40,122 bases of DNA from an uncultured Eubacteriales bacterium (GTDB lineage Bacteria; Bacillota; Clostridia; Lachnospirales; Lachnospiraceae): assembly GCA_900545455.1 (NCBI GenBank), contig UQZF01000004.1, positions 1 through 40,122 of the forward strand, given 5' to 3'. The notes under the pieces are model-generated. The model was not told the DNA's origin. It saw only the letters and a program-made list of their open reading frames with translations, and did not search any database. This document shows, one piece after another, positions 32,368-38,737 of the stretch. Position 1 is the first letter of the stretch. Each line of letters begins with the position of its first letter. Made by a program: the position numbers and the translations under genes.

Positions 32368-33546
32368 ATGTATAACACAAAATTGATTATGGAAGGTGGA
32401 GCGGTGATATATCCGGCATATCTTGATAAAGAGGATAAGGAGAAGCTATACAAGGAGCAGGGAGACAGGCGCGGATATTTGAGATGCGGATGCAGACCGG
32501 AGAGTAATCTGTTTTACAGGCTGTCGGAGGATATGCGGTTTTACCCGGAGCATAACAATTATGATCATGACAGATATTGCTGCAGATATAAGGATAAAGG
32601 CAATCTGAGGACAACGGCATATATGTACAATGATTCGTCAGATGAGATAACCGCTTATTGCAGCTTCAACCCGAAAGCATTTAATGACAAAAGCTCGGAT
32701 GAAAGCGAAGAATCACAGCCGGAAATGACAGAGGATGAACTGCAGGAGGGGGAGGTGGTTATTGAAGGAGCTGCGCCGGAAAAGGGAGATGTAAAAGAGC
32801 CTAAAGAACCAAAGCTGGGAATGGCGGAGCTTATAAGAAGTCTTAACGTGGATGCCTTTACGGATGCCGTAATGCACAACCTGACAATCAGAAACAGGGA
32901 TACCTTTTCTAAATCCGTTTATAAGCGGATGAAACAGGTTCGCATAGCGAGGATGCAGAAGCCGATAGGTGAGCTGTCGCTGGAGGCGGACGGAGTAAGA
33001 TTTGTGTATCTTAATTATGCTGATACTTACGAACAGACGGAGAACGGGTATACCAAATGTTATATAGATACGCTTGGTTCAGACGGAAAGACATACAGAA
33101 ATCTGGTGCATCCCGCAGCATTGAGAAAAGCCGTAAAAGCTTTTGTCAAGGCATACGGCATAGAACCCGACGGTAATACAATGATTGCAGGATTCCAATA
33201 TGTGAAAAAAAGCCGAGCCGGGTATACATACCGTATAATCGGCAGGCTGCATATTTTTCAGGTATCGGATGGCGGAGTATACAGCCGCACTCTCGCAGAG
33301 CTTGAAGCTTATAACATGCTTGAGAAGATTGTAAAAGCTAATCCTGATATATGGTATGTGATACCTCCCGAAGATCCATGTGTCGCGGCAATCGTCTCCG
33401 TTGAGGGGCAGTCAAAGAGCCTGATACTGGCATTCAGGTCTCAGGTTAATCAGGTGTTTGCATACGATGCCGGACAGTATGTCCTTGGAGTGGCAGATGA
33501 TCCGGGCAGGCTGACGGCAGATAACATTCGGGAGGCACTTAAATGA
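32368..33546 (+). CDS. Unrecognised protein with N-terminal Cys/His cluster
   Basis: 392 residues. Residues ~36-75 hold a probable zinc site: GYLRCGCRPESN, then YPEHNNYDHDRYCCRY. The CxCxP...H...H...C.Y order resembles the N-terminus of the DUF1173 family of conjugative and plasmid elements, from memory only. Residues ~105-150 are acidic and probably disordered. The C-terminal ~240 residues form an alpha/beta region with no motif I know (DGVRFVYLNYADTYEQ, LIGRLHIF-like strands, WYVIPPEDPC). AAAGGAGG lies three bases before the ATG, a tight spacing. Stands alone after the palindrome pair. Confidence 0.75.
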   Translation: MYNTKLIMEGGAVIYPAYLDKEDKEKLYKEQGDRRGYLRCGCRPESNLFYRLSEDMRFYPEHNNYDHDRYCCRYKDKGNLRTTAYMYNDSSDEITAYCSFNPKAFNDKSSDESEESQPEMTEDELQEGEVVIEGAAPEKGDVKEPKEPKLGMAELIRSLNVDAFTDAVMHNLTIRNRDTFSKSVYKRMKQVRIARMQKPIGELSLEADGVRFVYLNYADTYEQTENGYTKCYIDTLGSDGKTYRNLVHPAALRKAVKAFVKAYGIEPDGNTMIAGFQYVKKSRAGYTYRIIGRLHIFQVSDGGVYSRTLAELEAYNMLEKIVKANPDIWYVIPPEDPCVAAIVSVEGQSKSLILAFRSQVNQVFAYDAGQYVLGVADDPGRLTADNIREALK

Positions 33547-33560
33547 GCATATACCAAAAA

Positions 33561-33588
33561 TGTCGACAATTTTGTCAAAATGTCGACA
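33561..33588. promoter_or_regulatory. Twin TGTCGACA palindromes upstream of the VapD-like cassette
   Basis: Two identical palindromes TGTCGACA at 33561-33568 and 33581-33588, exactly 20 bases apart (two helical turns), each preceded by AAAA, with a further half-site TTGTCA between them (33572-33577). They lie 32 bases upstream of the likely -10 at 33621. The HTH protein encoded next is the natural candidate to bind them. Confidence 0.6.
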
Positions 33589-33617
33589 CTATTTTTGTAG
33601 CGTTTTGAAGCTGCACA

Positions 33618-33626
33618 TGCTATCAT
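33618..33626 (+). promoter_or_regulatory. Extended -10 promoter of the cassette
   Basis: TGCTATCAT, 28 bases before the ATG at 33654, with no good -35. The twin palindromes lie just upstream. Confidence 0.4.
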
Positions 33627-33653
33627 TAAATCACGGAGAAGGAGGACAGTGAT

Positions 33654-34034
33654 ATGAAAGAATCAACAGATCAGATTTTAGTGATTAATGATAAGCATGA
33701 TGAGTCGTATGAGAGGCTTACGGCACTAAGGGCAAAAACGGGAATGAACGTTAAAGAGTTCGCTGATTATATCGGTATGCCGGAGAGCACATACAAAGCC
33801 TGCGAAGCTGCTAACCCTAAATACAGAGCACATATGAAAGGGTATGTGATAGATCTTTTAGAGTATAAACTCACAATGGAGGGGCTGGTTCCCGGAAGCA
33901 ACGGTAATAATGTGACGGACTGGCTCGAAAGGATATATAACATGCTTAGAGATTCATACGAGTATAGTCCTATACGCTCGCTGAGTTTTTTACAGCAGCA
34001 CAAGGTTGACGCTGAGGACAAGAACGGGAGGTAG
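33654..34034 (+). CDS. HTH DNA-binding protein, probable cassette regulator
   Basis: 126 residues. Residues ~21-55 form an XRE-like helix-turn-helix (LTALRAKTGMNVKEFADYIG then MPESTYKACE). The C-terminal ~60 residues (WLERIYNMLRDSYEYSP...) are helical and of unknown role. AAGGAGGA lies eight bases before the ATG. Its stop is three bases before the next ATG, so the three cassette genes form one operon. Autoregulation through the TGTCGACA pair is inferred from position. Confidence 0.82.
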   Translation: MKESTDQILVINDKHDESYERLTALRAKTGMNVKEFADYIGMPESTYKACEAANPKYRAHMKGYVIDLLEYKLTMEGLVPGSNGNNVTDWLERIYNMLRDSYEYSPIRSLSFLQQHKVDAEDKNGR

Positions 34035-34037
34035 GAT

Positions 34038-34697
34038 ATGGCAGAGTCGGTTATGAAGATGGAGATAAGTTATAAAAAAGCCGTTGATGAGGAAGAACAG
34101 AAAAAAATTGATGCTGTAAAGAGGATTATTGATGAAGCATTTTGTACTGTTGGGATAAATAAAAAAGAAAATGGTATGTATATCGGGAACAATGACGGAA
34201 AGGATTATATCGCATTTGGCAGGTTTGCTATTGACATGATGAAGAGAAGGGATGTGTTAAGCTGTATTGATACATGGCTTTTCTATGACGAAGATGGTAA
34301 CATAGACGACTTTGGTACAAAAAGTAAGAAAGATATTGGACTTTTGGCGTTGGATGCTAAGGATAAGTCAAGATATAAAGAAAAAAAGCTGTCAGTTATG
34401 AAGATGGAAATACGTTATAAGCCGGTTACGAATAAGAGCGACCAACAGGCACTTGATAATCTCAGGGCTATTATTGATATGATATTTGCCGATTGCGGAT
34501 TTACCAAAAAAGAAGGAGACTTTTATATCGGTAATAACGACAAGGACGATTATGCACATTTTGGTATGGTGTTCGACAAACTGAATGATTGGAAGATTTT
34601 CCTGAAATCGGTAGATGTATGGAAGTTTTACGATGAATATGGTAATGCAGAAGATTTTGCTGCTCGAAGTAAAAAGAGAGTCGTGTATTATGAGTAA
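34038..34697 (+). CDS. Tandem-duplicated VapD-like protein, probably catalytically inactive
   Basis: 219 residues made of two copies of one domain with a period of 115 residues (345 bases; copy 1 from about 34050, copy 2 from about 34395, both opening VMKMEI-YK). Shared pattern: RIID-F--CG-like helix, KKE...YIGNND..DY..FG, then VD-W-FYDE-GN--DF and RSKK-like end. The order and spacing fit VapD (strand, helix, GF....G..Y, helix, SV....F....DF), a Cas2-like RNase fold that works as a dimer. The strand-1 FDLD of VapD is replaced by MEISYK and MEIRYK, so the Asp is gone. A single-chain pseudo-dimer acting as antagonist or partner of the next gene is my inference. GGGAGG precedes the ATG. Confidence 0.6.
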   Translation: MAESVMKMEISYKKAVDEEEQKKIDAVKRIIDEAFCTVGINKKENGMYIGNNDGKDYIAFGRFAIDMMKRRDVLSCIDTWLFYDEDGNIDDFGTKSKKDIGLLALDAKDKSRYKEKKLSVMKMEIRYKPVTNKSDQQALDNLRAIIDMIFADCGFTKKEGDFYIGNNDKDDYAHFGMVFDKLNDWKIFLKSVDVWKFYDEYGNAEDFAARSKKRVVYYE

Positions 34698-35250
34698 GGC
34701 GAGAAAAGAATTTACTTTTGACTTAGATACGAAGAAGTTAAAGGATATATTCGGTGAAAAATCATATACCAAAGCATACAATGAATTGTTCGAGTTCTTT
34801 TGTCGGCAAAAAGGTTTTGAGCACAGGCAGGGCTCAATATATTGTTCAAAAAATATATTGGATAATTATGAAGTATTAAAAACAGTCGGCGAGTTAAGTG
34901 AGGAGTGTCCATGGCTGGTAACAGCTCTTAGAAGAATGGACGTAGCCGATATTGGAGAGATTCATGAACTGACCGAATGGATAGCGCAACGCTCCGAAAC
35001 TAAATCAATACACGATTACATATTAGAGCTTTTTAGAGATGAACTTCAGGCTAACGGTTTTGTGTTAACGGACAGGCTTGGTGAAAATTATCAGAAACTT
35101 ACCGATTCAAGAGGCGATATTACATCACTCGAAGAAATATCCGCTGAATACCGCTCAGGCAGTGCAGATGAAAACATCAATGCGATAGGCAATGAACTTA
35201 AAGCGCAGGAGCTGCAGCTTATCGACGAGCTCGCGGCACCGGAAATTTAA
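34690..35250 (+). CDS. VapD-like endoribonuclease domain fused to VbhA-like antitoxin domain
   Basis: 186 residues, from the ATG at 34690, which overlaps the previous gene by 8 bases and implies translational coupling. Residues 1-~98 match VapD well: KEFTFDLDTKKLKDIFG, SYTKAYNELF, KGFEHRQGSIYCS and LRRMDVADIGEIHELTEWI. The strand-1 FDLD is intact, so ribonuclease activity is plausible. Residues ~110-186 resemble VbhA-type antitoxin domains (FRDELQANGFVLTDRL, DITSLEEISAEYRSG). The Fic-inhibition motif of true VbhA, with its Glu before Gly, is not evident (ELQANG), and no Fic gene is in the window, so the domain may serve another purpose. A truncated relative lies at 31919-32275. Confidence 0.72.
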   Translation: MSKARKEFTFDLDTKKLKDIFGEKSYTKAYNELFEFFCRQKGFEHRQGSIYCSKNILDNYEVLKTVGELSEECPWLVTALRRMDVADIGEIHELTEWIAQRSETKSIHDYILELFRDELQANGFVLTDRLGENYQKLTDSRGDITSLEEISAEYRSGSADENINAIGNELKAQELQLIDELAAPEI

Positions 35251-35272
35251 TCCGGAAGGGAGATTTTACATT

Positions 35273-35352
35273 ATGAAAAACACAACGGCGGAAATTATAT
35301 GAGATTAAGAATGATTATTACAGGAACAGCATTTATTATTGAAAAATTATAA
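35273..35352 (+). other. Two very short linked reading frames before the excisionase-like gene
   Basis: 35273-35302 encodes MKNTTAEII behind AAGGGAGA. Its stop overlaps (ATGA) the start of 35299-35352, encoding MRLRMIITGTAFIIEKL, which ends at the AGGAGG of the next gene. The chained arrangement would suit leader peptides, but both could be chance frames in AT-rich DNA. Confidence 0.25.
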
Positions 35353-35367
35353 GGAGGAAATGTAAAA

Positions 35368-35571
35368 ATGCAGAGGTTACCTGCAACAAAAAATGTAAGC
35401 AAGAAAAGACTTGTGAGGTACGATGAAGGAGCTGCCATGTACAGCATGGGTAAAAACAAGTTCCAGCAGCTCGCTGCAGACGCACATGCAAAGCTCAAGA
35501 TTGGTAGAATCGTATTAGTTGATTTAGACACTTTTGACAAGTATCTTGAGACTTTCAGAGTTGAGGATTAA
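35368..35571 (+). CDS. Excisionase-like DNA-binding protein (DUF6462 type)
   Basis: 67 residues: MQRLPATKNVSKKRLVRYDE, GAAMYSMGKNKFQQLAADA and LVDLDTFDKYLETFRVED. This is the winged-helix excisionase-like family common beside Tn916-type integrases in Lachnospiraceae; the YSMG...F..LA stretch is the recognition helix region. It would bend DNA and favour excision over integration. AGGAGG lies ten bases before the ATG. Confidence 0.85.
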   Translation: MQRLPATKNVSKKRLVRYDEGAAMYSMGKNKFQQLAADAHAKLKIGRIVLVDLDTFDKYLETFRVED

Positions 35572-35617
35572 AATAAATAACGGTCAGGAAAAAGTTTCGT
35601 AAATTATAAAAAAGAAC

Positions 35618-35647
35618 TTGACTTTCAAGGGTACAATAAAGTATTAT
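35618..35647 (+). promoter_or_regulatory. Promoter of the ribbon-helix-helix/integrase genes
   Basis: TTGACT (35618-35623), an 18-base spacer and TATTAT (35642-35647), about 28 bases before the ATG at 35676. Confidence 0.55.
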
Positions 35648-35675
35648 TATCATGTAGTGAACGGAGGTGTATGAA

Positions 35676-35864
35676 ATGGCAAAGATGGGCAGACCTAAGA
35701 CTGACAATCCCAAAAATGTCAGAGCAAAATTGATGTTGACTGAAGAAGAAGCATTAAGGCTCAAAGAGTATGCTTCTGCTCACGACATGACCATAGCAGG
35801 CGTACTGCGGAGAGGTCTTTTACTACAATATGAGATGGATGATCCTGCCCGCGGTAAAAGCTAG
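35676..35864 (+). CDS. Ribbon-helix-helix (CopG/Arc-like) DNA-binding protein
   Basis: 62 residues: MAKMGRPKTDNPKNVRAKLM (basic arm and strand), then LTEEEALRLKEYASAHDMTI and AGVLRRGLLLQYE, the two helices of a ribbon-helix-helix dimer. CGGAGG (35662-35667) lies eight bases before the ATG; the GTG at 35667 is rejected because it overlaps the ribosome site. It directly precedes the integrase gene and probably represses it or takes part in excision control. Confidence 0.82.
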   Translation: MAKMGRPKTDNPKNVRAKLMLTEEEALRLKEYASAHDMTIAGVLRRGLLLQYEMDDPARGKS

Positions 35865-35895
35865 TACGATTACTCTTTCCTGAGGGAAGGATAAT

Positions 35896-37119
35896 ATGGC
35901 TGCATCAAGAAAAGATAATAAAGGACGAGTCCTGAGAAAGGGCGAGACGCAGCGAAGCCGTGATTTGATGTATGTGTATACATACACAGGTGCAGATGGA
36001 AAAAGGCACAGCATATACAATAAGGACATTGCAAAGCTTCGCGAGCGTGAGAAGCTGCTCATAAAGGCGCAGTTGGATGGGCTTAATCTGTCAGGTGTAC
36101 ACACACTTGACATGATGTTTGACAGATACATTGCTTTTAAGGCGGGGATTAAAGAGGATACGAAAAAACAATATATTTATATGTATAATCTTTACGTCCG
36201 AGGCTGTCTTATAAGCCGTAAGCGGTTGGAGGATATTGTTTATTCAGATTTGCTGCAATACTATCAATACCTCTTAAATGAGCGCAAATTAAAAATATCT
36301 TCAGTTGAAGTTGTCCATGCGATACTCCATCAGACGTTCAAATTCGCTATAAAGGACAAGATTATAAGGTATAATCCGTGCGATGACATCATGGCTGATG
36401 TCGCTTATACAGATGCACAGCGTTCGACCAAAAGACATGCACTCACTCCTGAACAGCAGGTTGCTTTTATAAGCTGGTTGGATAGCAATATGGATTACTG
36501 TTGCAGTTCCGTGATAATAAAATTTCTTCTTGGCACCGGATGCCGGGTAGGCGAGGCAATAGGTCTTACATGGGCTGATATAGACTTTGACAGACGTCTG
36601 ATCAGCATTAACCATGCCATGAAATATTATGGCAGACAGAAGAAAACGGGTTTTGGAATAGTTACTCCAAAGACCGGTGCCGGAACGAGATTTATTCCGA
36701 TGATGGAATCGGTATACAAGGTTTTAAGTGAGGAATACAAGTACCAGCAGGAGGATGGCTTTTGTGACATTGTTGTAGACGGTATGAAGGGATTTGTATT
36801 TATGAACCTTCAGGGTAGACTATATAGTCCGGGAGCAGTTAATAAGGCCATTAAAGAAGCCTGCACAGATTACAATGAATGGGAAATGGATGAAGCAGTG
36901 GCGGAGAACAGAGAACCGTTGTTGTTGCCGCATATCACGGCTCATAATCTGAGGCATACATTCTGTTCGAGGTTATGCGAAAACGAATCGAATGTGAAGC
37001 TGATACAATCCATTATGGGACATCGCAACGTACAGACGACGTTGGATATCTATACAGAAATAAACGAAATTAAGAAGAAGGAGGCAATACAGAATCTATC
37101 GAAACTAAATATATTTTAG
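35896..37119 (+). CDS. Tyrosine recombinase/integrase (Tn916 Int-like)
   Basis: Site-specific recombinase of 407 residues. N-terminal arm-binding domain with YVYTYTGADGKRHSIY (near residues 27-42), a SAM-like core-binding domain (about 70-175), and the catalytic domain with Arg in GTGCRVGEAIGLTW, Lys in TPKTGAGTRFIPM, HNLRHTFCSRL, GHRNVQTTLDIYT and the nucleophile Tyr in DIYT. All catalytic residues are present, so it should be active. GAGGGAAGG precedes the ATG. The 12-bp direct repeat begins at the base after its stop. Confidence 0.95.
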   Translation: MAASRKDNKGRVLRKGETQRSRDLMYVYTYTGADGKRHSIYNKDIAKLREREKLLIKAQLDGLNLSGVHTLDMMFDRYIAFKAGIKEDTKKQYIYMYNLYVRGCLISRKRLEDIVYSDLLQYYQYLLNERKLKISSVEVVHAILHQTFKFAIKDKIIRYNPCDDIMADVAYTDAQRSTKRHALTPEQQVAFISWLDSNMDYCCSSVIIKFLLGTGCRVGEAIGLTWADIDFDRRLISINHAMKYYGRQKKTGFGIVTPKTGAGTRFIPMMESVYKVLSEEYKYQQEDGFCDIVVDGMKGFVFMNLQGRLYSPGAVNKAIKEACTDYNEWEMDEAVAENREPLLLPHITAHNLRHTFCSRLCENESNVKLIQSIMGHRNVQTTLDIYTEINEIKKKEAIQNLSKLNIF

Positions 37120-37131
37120 AAATTTAGGAAA
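37120..37131 (+). repeat. Putative right attachment-site repeat
   Basis: AAATTTAGGAAA, identical to 30747-30758, directly after the integrase stop codon at 37119. Confidence 0.5.
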
Positions 37132-37455
37132 GTGTCCTGAATTCACATGAATACGACAAAGGTACGACGTTTTTATATATTTTCAGTTATTTTGCGGACT
37201 TTATCTAAACTCTATCTTCATAGCAATTAAGCCTGTTTAAAGAGCTTTAAGCGTAGGTAAATTAAATTAATTTTTAATGCGATTTTAATCTTTCTCCTCT
37301 TTTTCTTTAATTTTCCAAGTATATATTAAAACCATCAACAAGAGATACCGTATCGGGAGCGAAGCAGTTAATTAAAGTACAATTCCGATAAGATAACACT
37401 TGTAAAGAATCAATCCATAAGGCTATAATAAAAATGAAAACGGAGGAAAATAATT
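37132..37455 (+). other. AT-rich intergenic stretch right of the element
   Basis: No gene, tRNA or clear terminator is seen in these 324 bases. TACGAC occurs twice, 14 bases apart, near 37151 and 37165 and could be integrase arm-type sites, but two copies are weak evidence. The right end holds the promoter of the next gene. Confidence 0.5.
37400..37429 (+). promoter_or_regulatory. Promoter of the UBA-like/DUF4342 gene and perhaps the two-component system
   Basis: TTGTAA (37400-37405), an 18-base spacer and TATAAT (37424-37429), about 26 bases before the ATG at 37456. Confidence 0.6.
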
Positions 37456-38004
37456 ATGGAACTTAGCAGTGAAGAGAAATTTGACAGGGCGATGAAGCTC
37501 TCACAGAGAACAGGGGTAAGTCTTGAGGATGCCAAGGCGGCGCTTAACGCATGTGATTTTGATATGCTTGACGCGGTGGTGTATCTGGAGAAGCTTGGAA
37601 AGACGACGGCACCGCAGTATACGGATTATACAACTACCGGAAGCACAGGCAATGTGAGAACGGAGTACACGGATAACGAGGAGCAAAAGAGCAGGAGAGT
37701 CACATTCGGCGATGTGATGTGCAGATTTTTTAAGTGGGTTGGAAAGGTCATCAAGATTGGAAATGAGAATTTCCTTGATGTGAAGAGAAACGGCGAGGAC
37801 ATAATGAAGATGCCGCTCACGGTATGTGTTTTACTTCTCATCCTTGCGTTCTGGGTATGTATACCGCTTCTGATCGTGGGATTGTTCTTCTCGTTCAGAT
37901 ACAGCTTCTCGGGACCGTTATTTAAGACCGACGATGTGTTTAACAATGCGATGAACAAGGCATCGGATGTGACCGAGAACATCAAGAAGGAGTTCAAGGA
38001 TTAA
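37456..38004 (+). CDS. UBA-like domain membrane protein (DUF4342 type)
   Basis: 182 residues. Residues ~5-46 form a UBA-like three-helix domain (AMKLSQRTGVSLEDAKAALN, then DMLDAVVYLEKLGK) as in EF-Ts and nascent-chain proteins. A Thr-rich linker leads to a conserved region near 85-115 (GKVIKIGNENFLDVKRNGED, MKMPLTV), typical of DUF4342, and a hydrophobic hairpin near 118-146. The C-terminal ~25 residues form an amphipathic helix. The function of the family is unknown. CGGAGGAA precedes the ATG. The response-regulator gene follows after 43 bases, so they may share a transcript. Confidence 0.82.
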   Translation: MELSSEEKFDRAMKLSQRTGVSLEDAKAALNACDFDMLDAVVYLEKLGKTTAPQYTDYTTTGSTGNVRTEYTDNEEQKSRRVTFGDVMCRFFKWVGKVIKIGNENFLDVKRNGEDIMKMPLTVCVLLLILAFWVCIPLLIVGLFFSFRYSFSGPLFKTDDVFNNAMNKASDVTENIKKEFKD

Positions 38005-38047
38005 TAAAATATCCGGGAAAATTAAGAGCCCGGAGAGGTAGGTAGAT

Positions 38048-38737
38048 ATGGCTGCGATATTGATTGTTGAGGATGAAGAGAAGATTGCAAGATTTGTTGA
38101 GCTTGAGCTAAAGCACGAGGGGTATGAGGTCGGTAAGGCTGTTGACGGAAGAACCGGACTTTCGATGGCTGAGAGCGGAAAGTATGACCTCATGCTTCTC
38201 GATGTGATGCTGCCGGAGCTTAACGGAATGGAATTGTTGAGAAGGCTCAGAAGGACGAGCAGCATGCCCGTAATAATGGTGACGGCGAGGGATGCTGTGA
38301 TGGATAAGGTTGCGGGGCTTGACCTCGGCGCCGACGATTACATCACCAAGCCGTTTGCCATCGAGGAGCTTCTTGCGAGGATAAGAGTTGCACTCAAAAA
38401 ATCGACGGAAATATTGGCAGCGCATATCAAATCCGACGTGCTTTCATGCGGGAGCGTGAGTCTTGACAAGGCAAGACATGAGGTCAAGGTTGACGGACAG
38501 CTTGTGGAACTGACGCACAGAGAATTTTCGCTTCTTGAGTATATGCTTGAGAACAAAAATATTGTGCTTAGCAGGGACACATTGCTTGAGAAGGTATGCG
38601 GATATGACTATGCAGGGGAGACTAATGTTATAGATGTATATGTGCGTTACATTCGCACAAAGATAGACGATGCGTTTGGAATTAAGCTTATTTCGACGGT
38701 AAGAGGAGTTGGCTATGTCATCAAAGAGGAACAGTGA
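38048..38737 (+). CDS. OmpR-family response regulator
   Basis: 229 residues. The receiver domain (1-~115) has the acidic pocket VEDEEK, phospho-acceptor Asp in LLDVMLPELNG (near residue 52), VTARD and the invariant Lys in YITKPF. The winged-helix output domain (~130-229) has LTHREFSLLEYMLEN, the recognition region ETNVIDVYVRYIRTKID and the final STVRGVGYVI. GGAGAGGTAGGTAG precedes the ATG. The kinase gene overlaps its end. Targets are unknown. Confidence 0.96.
   Translation: MAAILIVEDEEKIARFVELELKHEGYEVGKAVDGRTGLSMAESGKYDLMLLDVMLPELNGMELLRRLRRTSSMPVIMVTARDAVMDKVAGLDLGADDYITKPFAIEELLARIRVALKKSTEILAAHIKSDVLSCGSVSLDKARHEVKVDGQLVELTHREFSLLEYMLENKNIVLSRDTLLEKVCGYDYAGETNVIDVYVRYIRTKIDDAFGIKLISTVRGVGYVIKEEQ

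Larger units (their letters stand above)
30747..37131 (+). mobile_element. Integrated element of about 6.4 kb with tyrosine integrase
   Basis: Bounded by the 12-bp direct repeat AAATTTAGGAAA at 30747-30758 and 37120-37131. The right copy begins at the base after the integrase stop. The content is accessory: integrase, excisionase-like and ribbon-helix-helix genes at the right end, cassette genes in the middle, a truncated surface gene at the left. The interior, particularly 33550-35880, is visibly more AT-rich than the flanks. No relaxase, FtsK-like or replication gene is present, so it is not self-conjugative. The integrase and excisionase make mobility solid; the exact ends are an inference from the repeat. 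Confidence 0.6.

Noticed and set aside
30747..37131. Integrative conjugative element of the Tn916 type
   Set aside because: Int and Xis-like proteins fit, but relaxase, coupling protein, type IV secretion and replication genes are absent.
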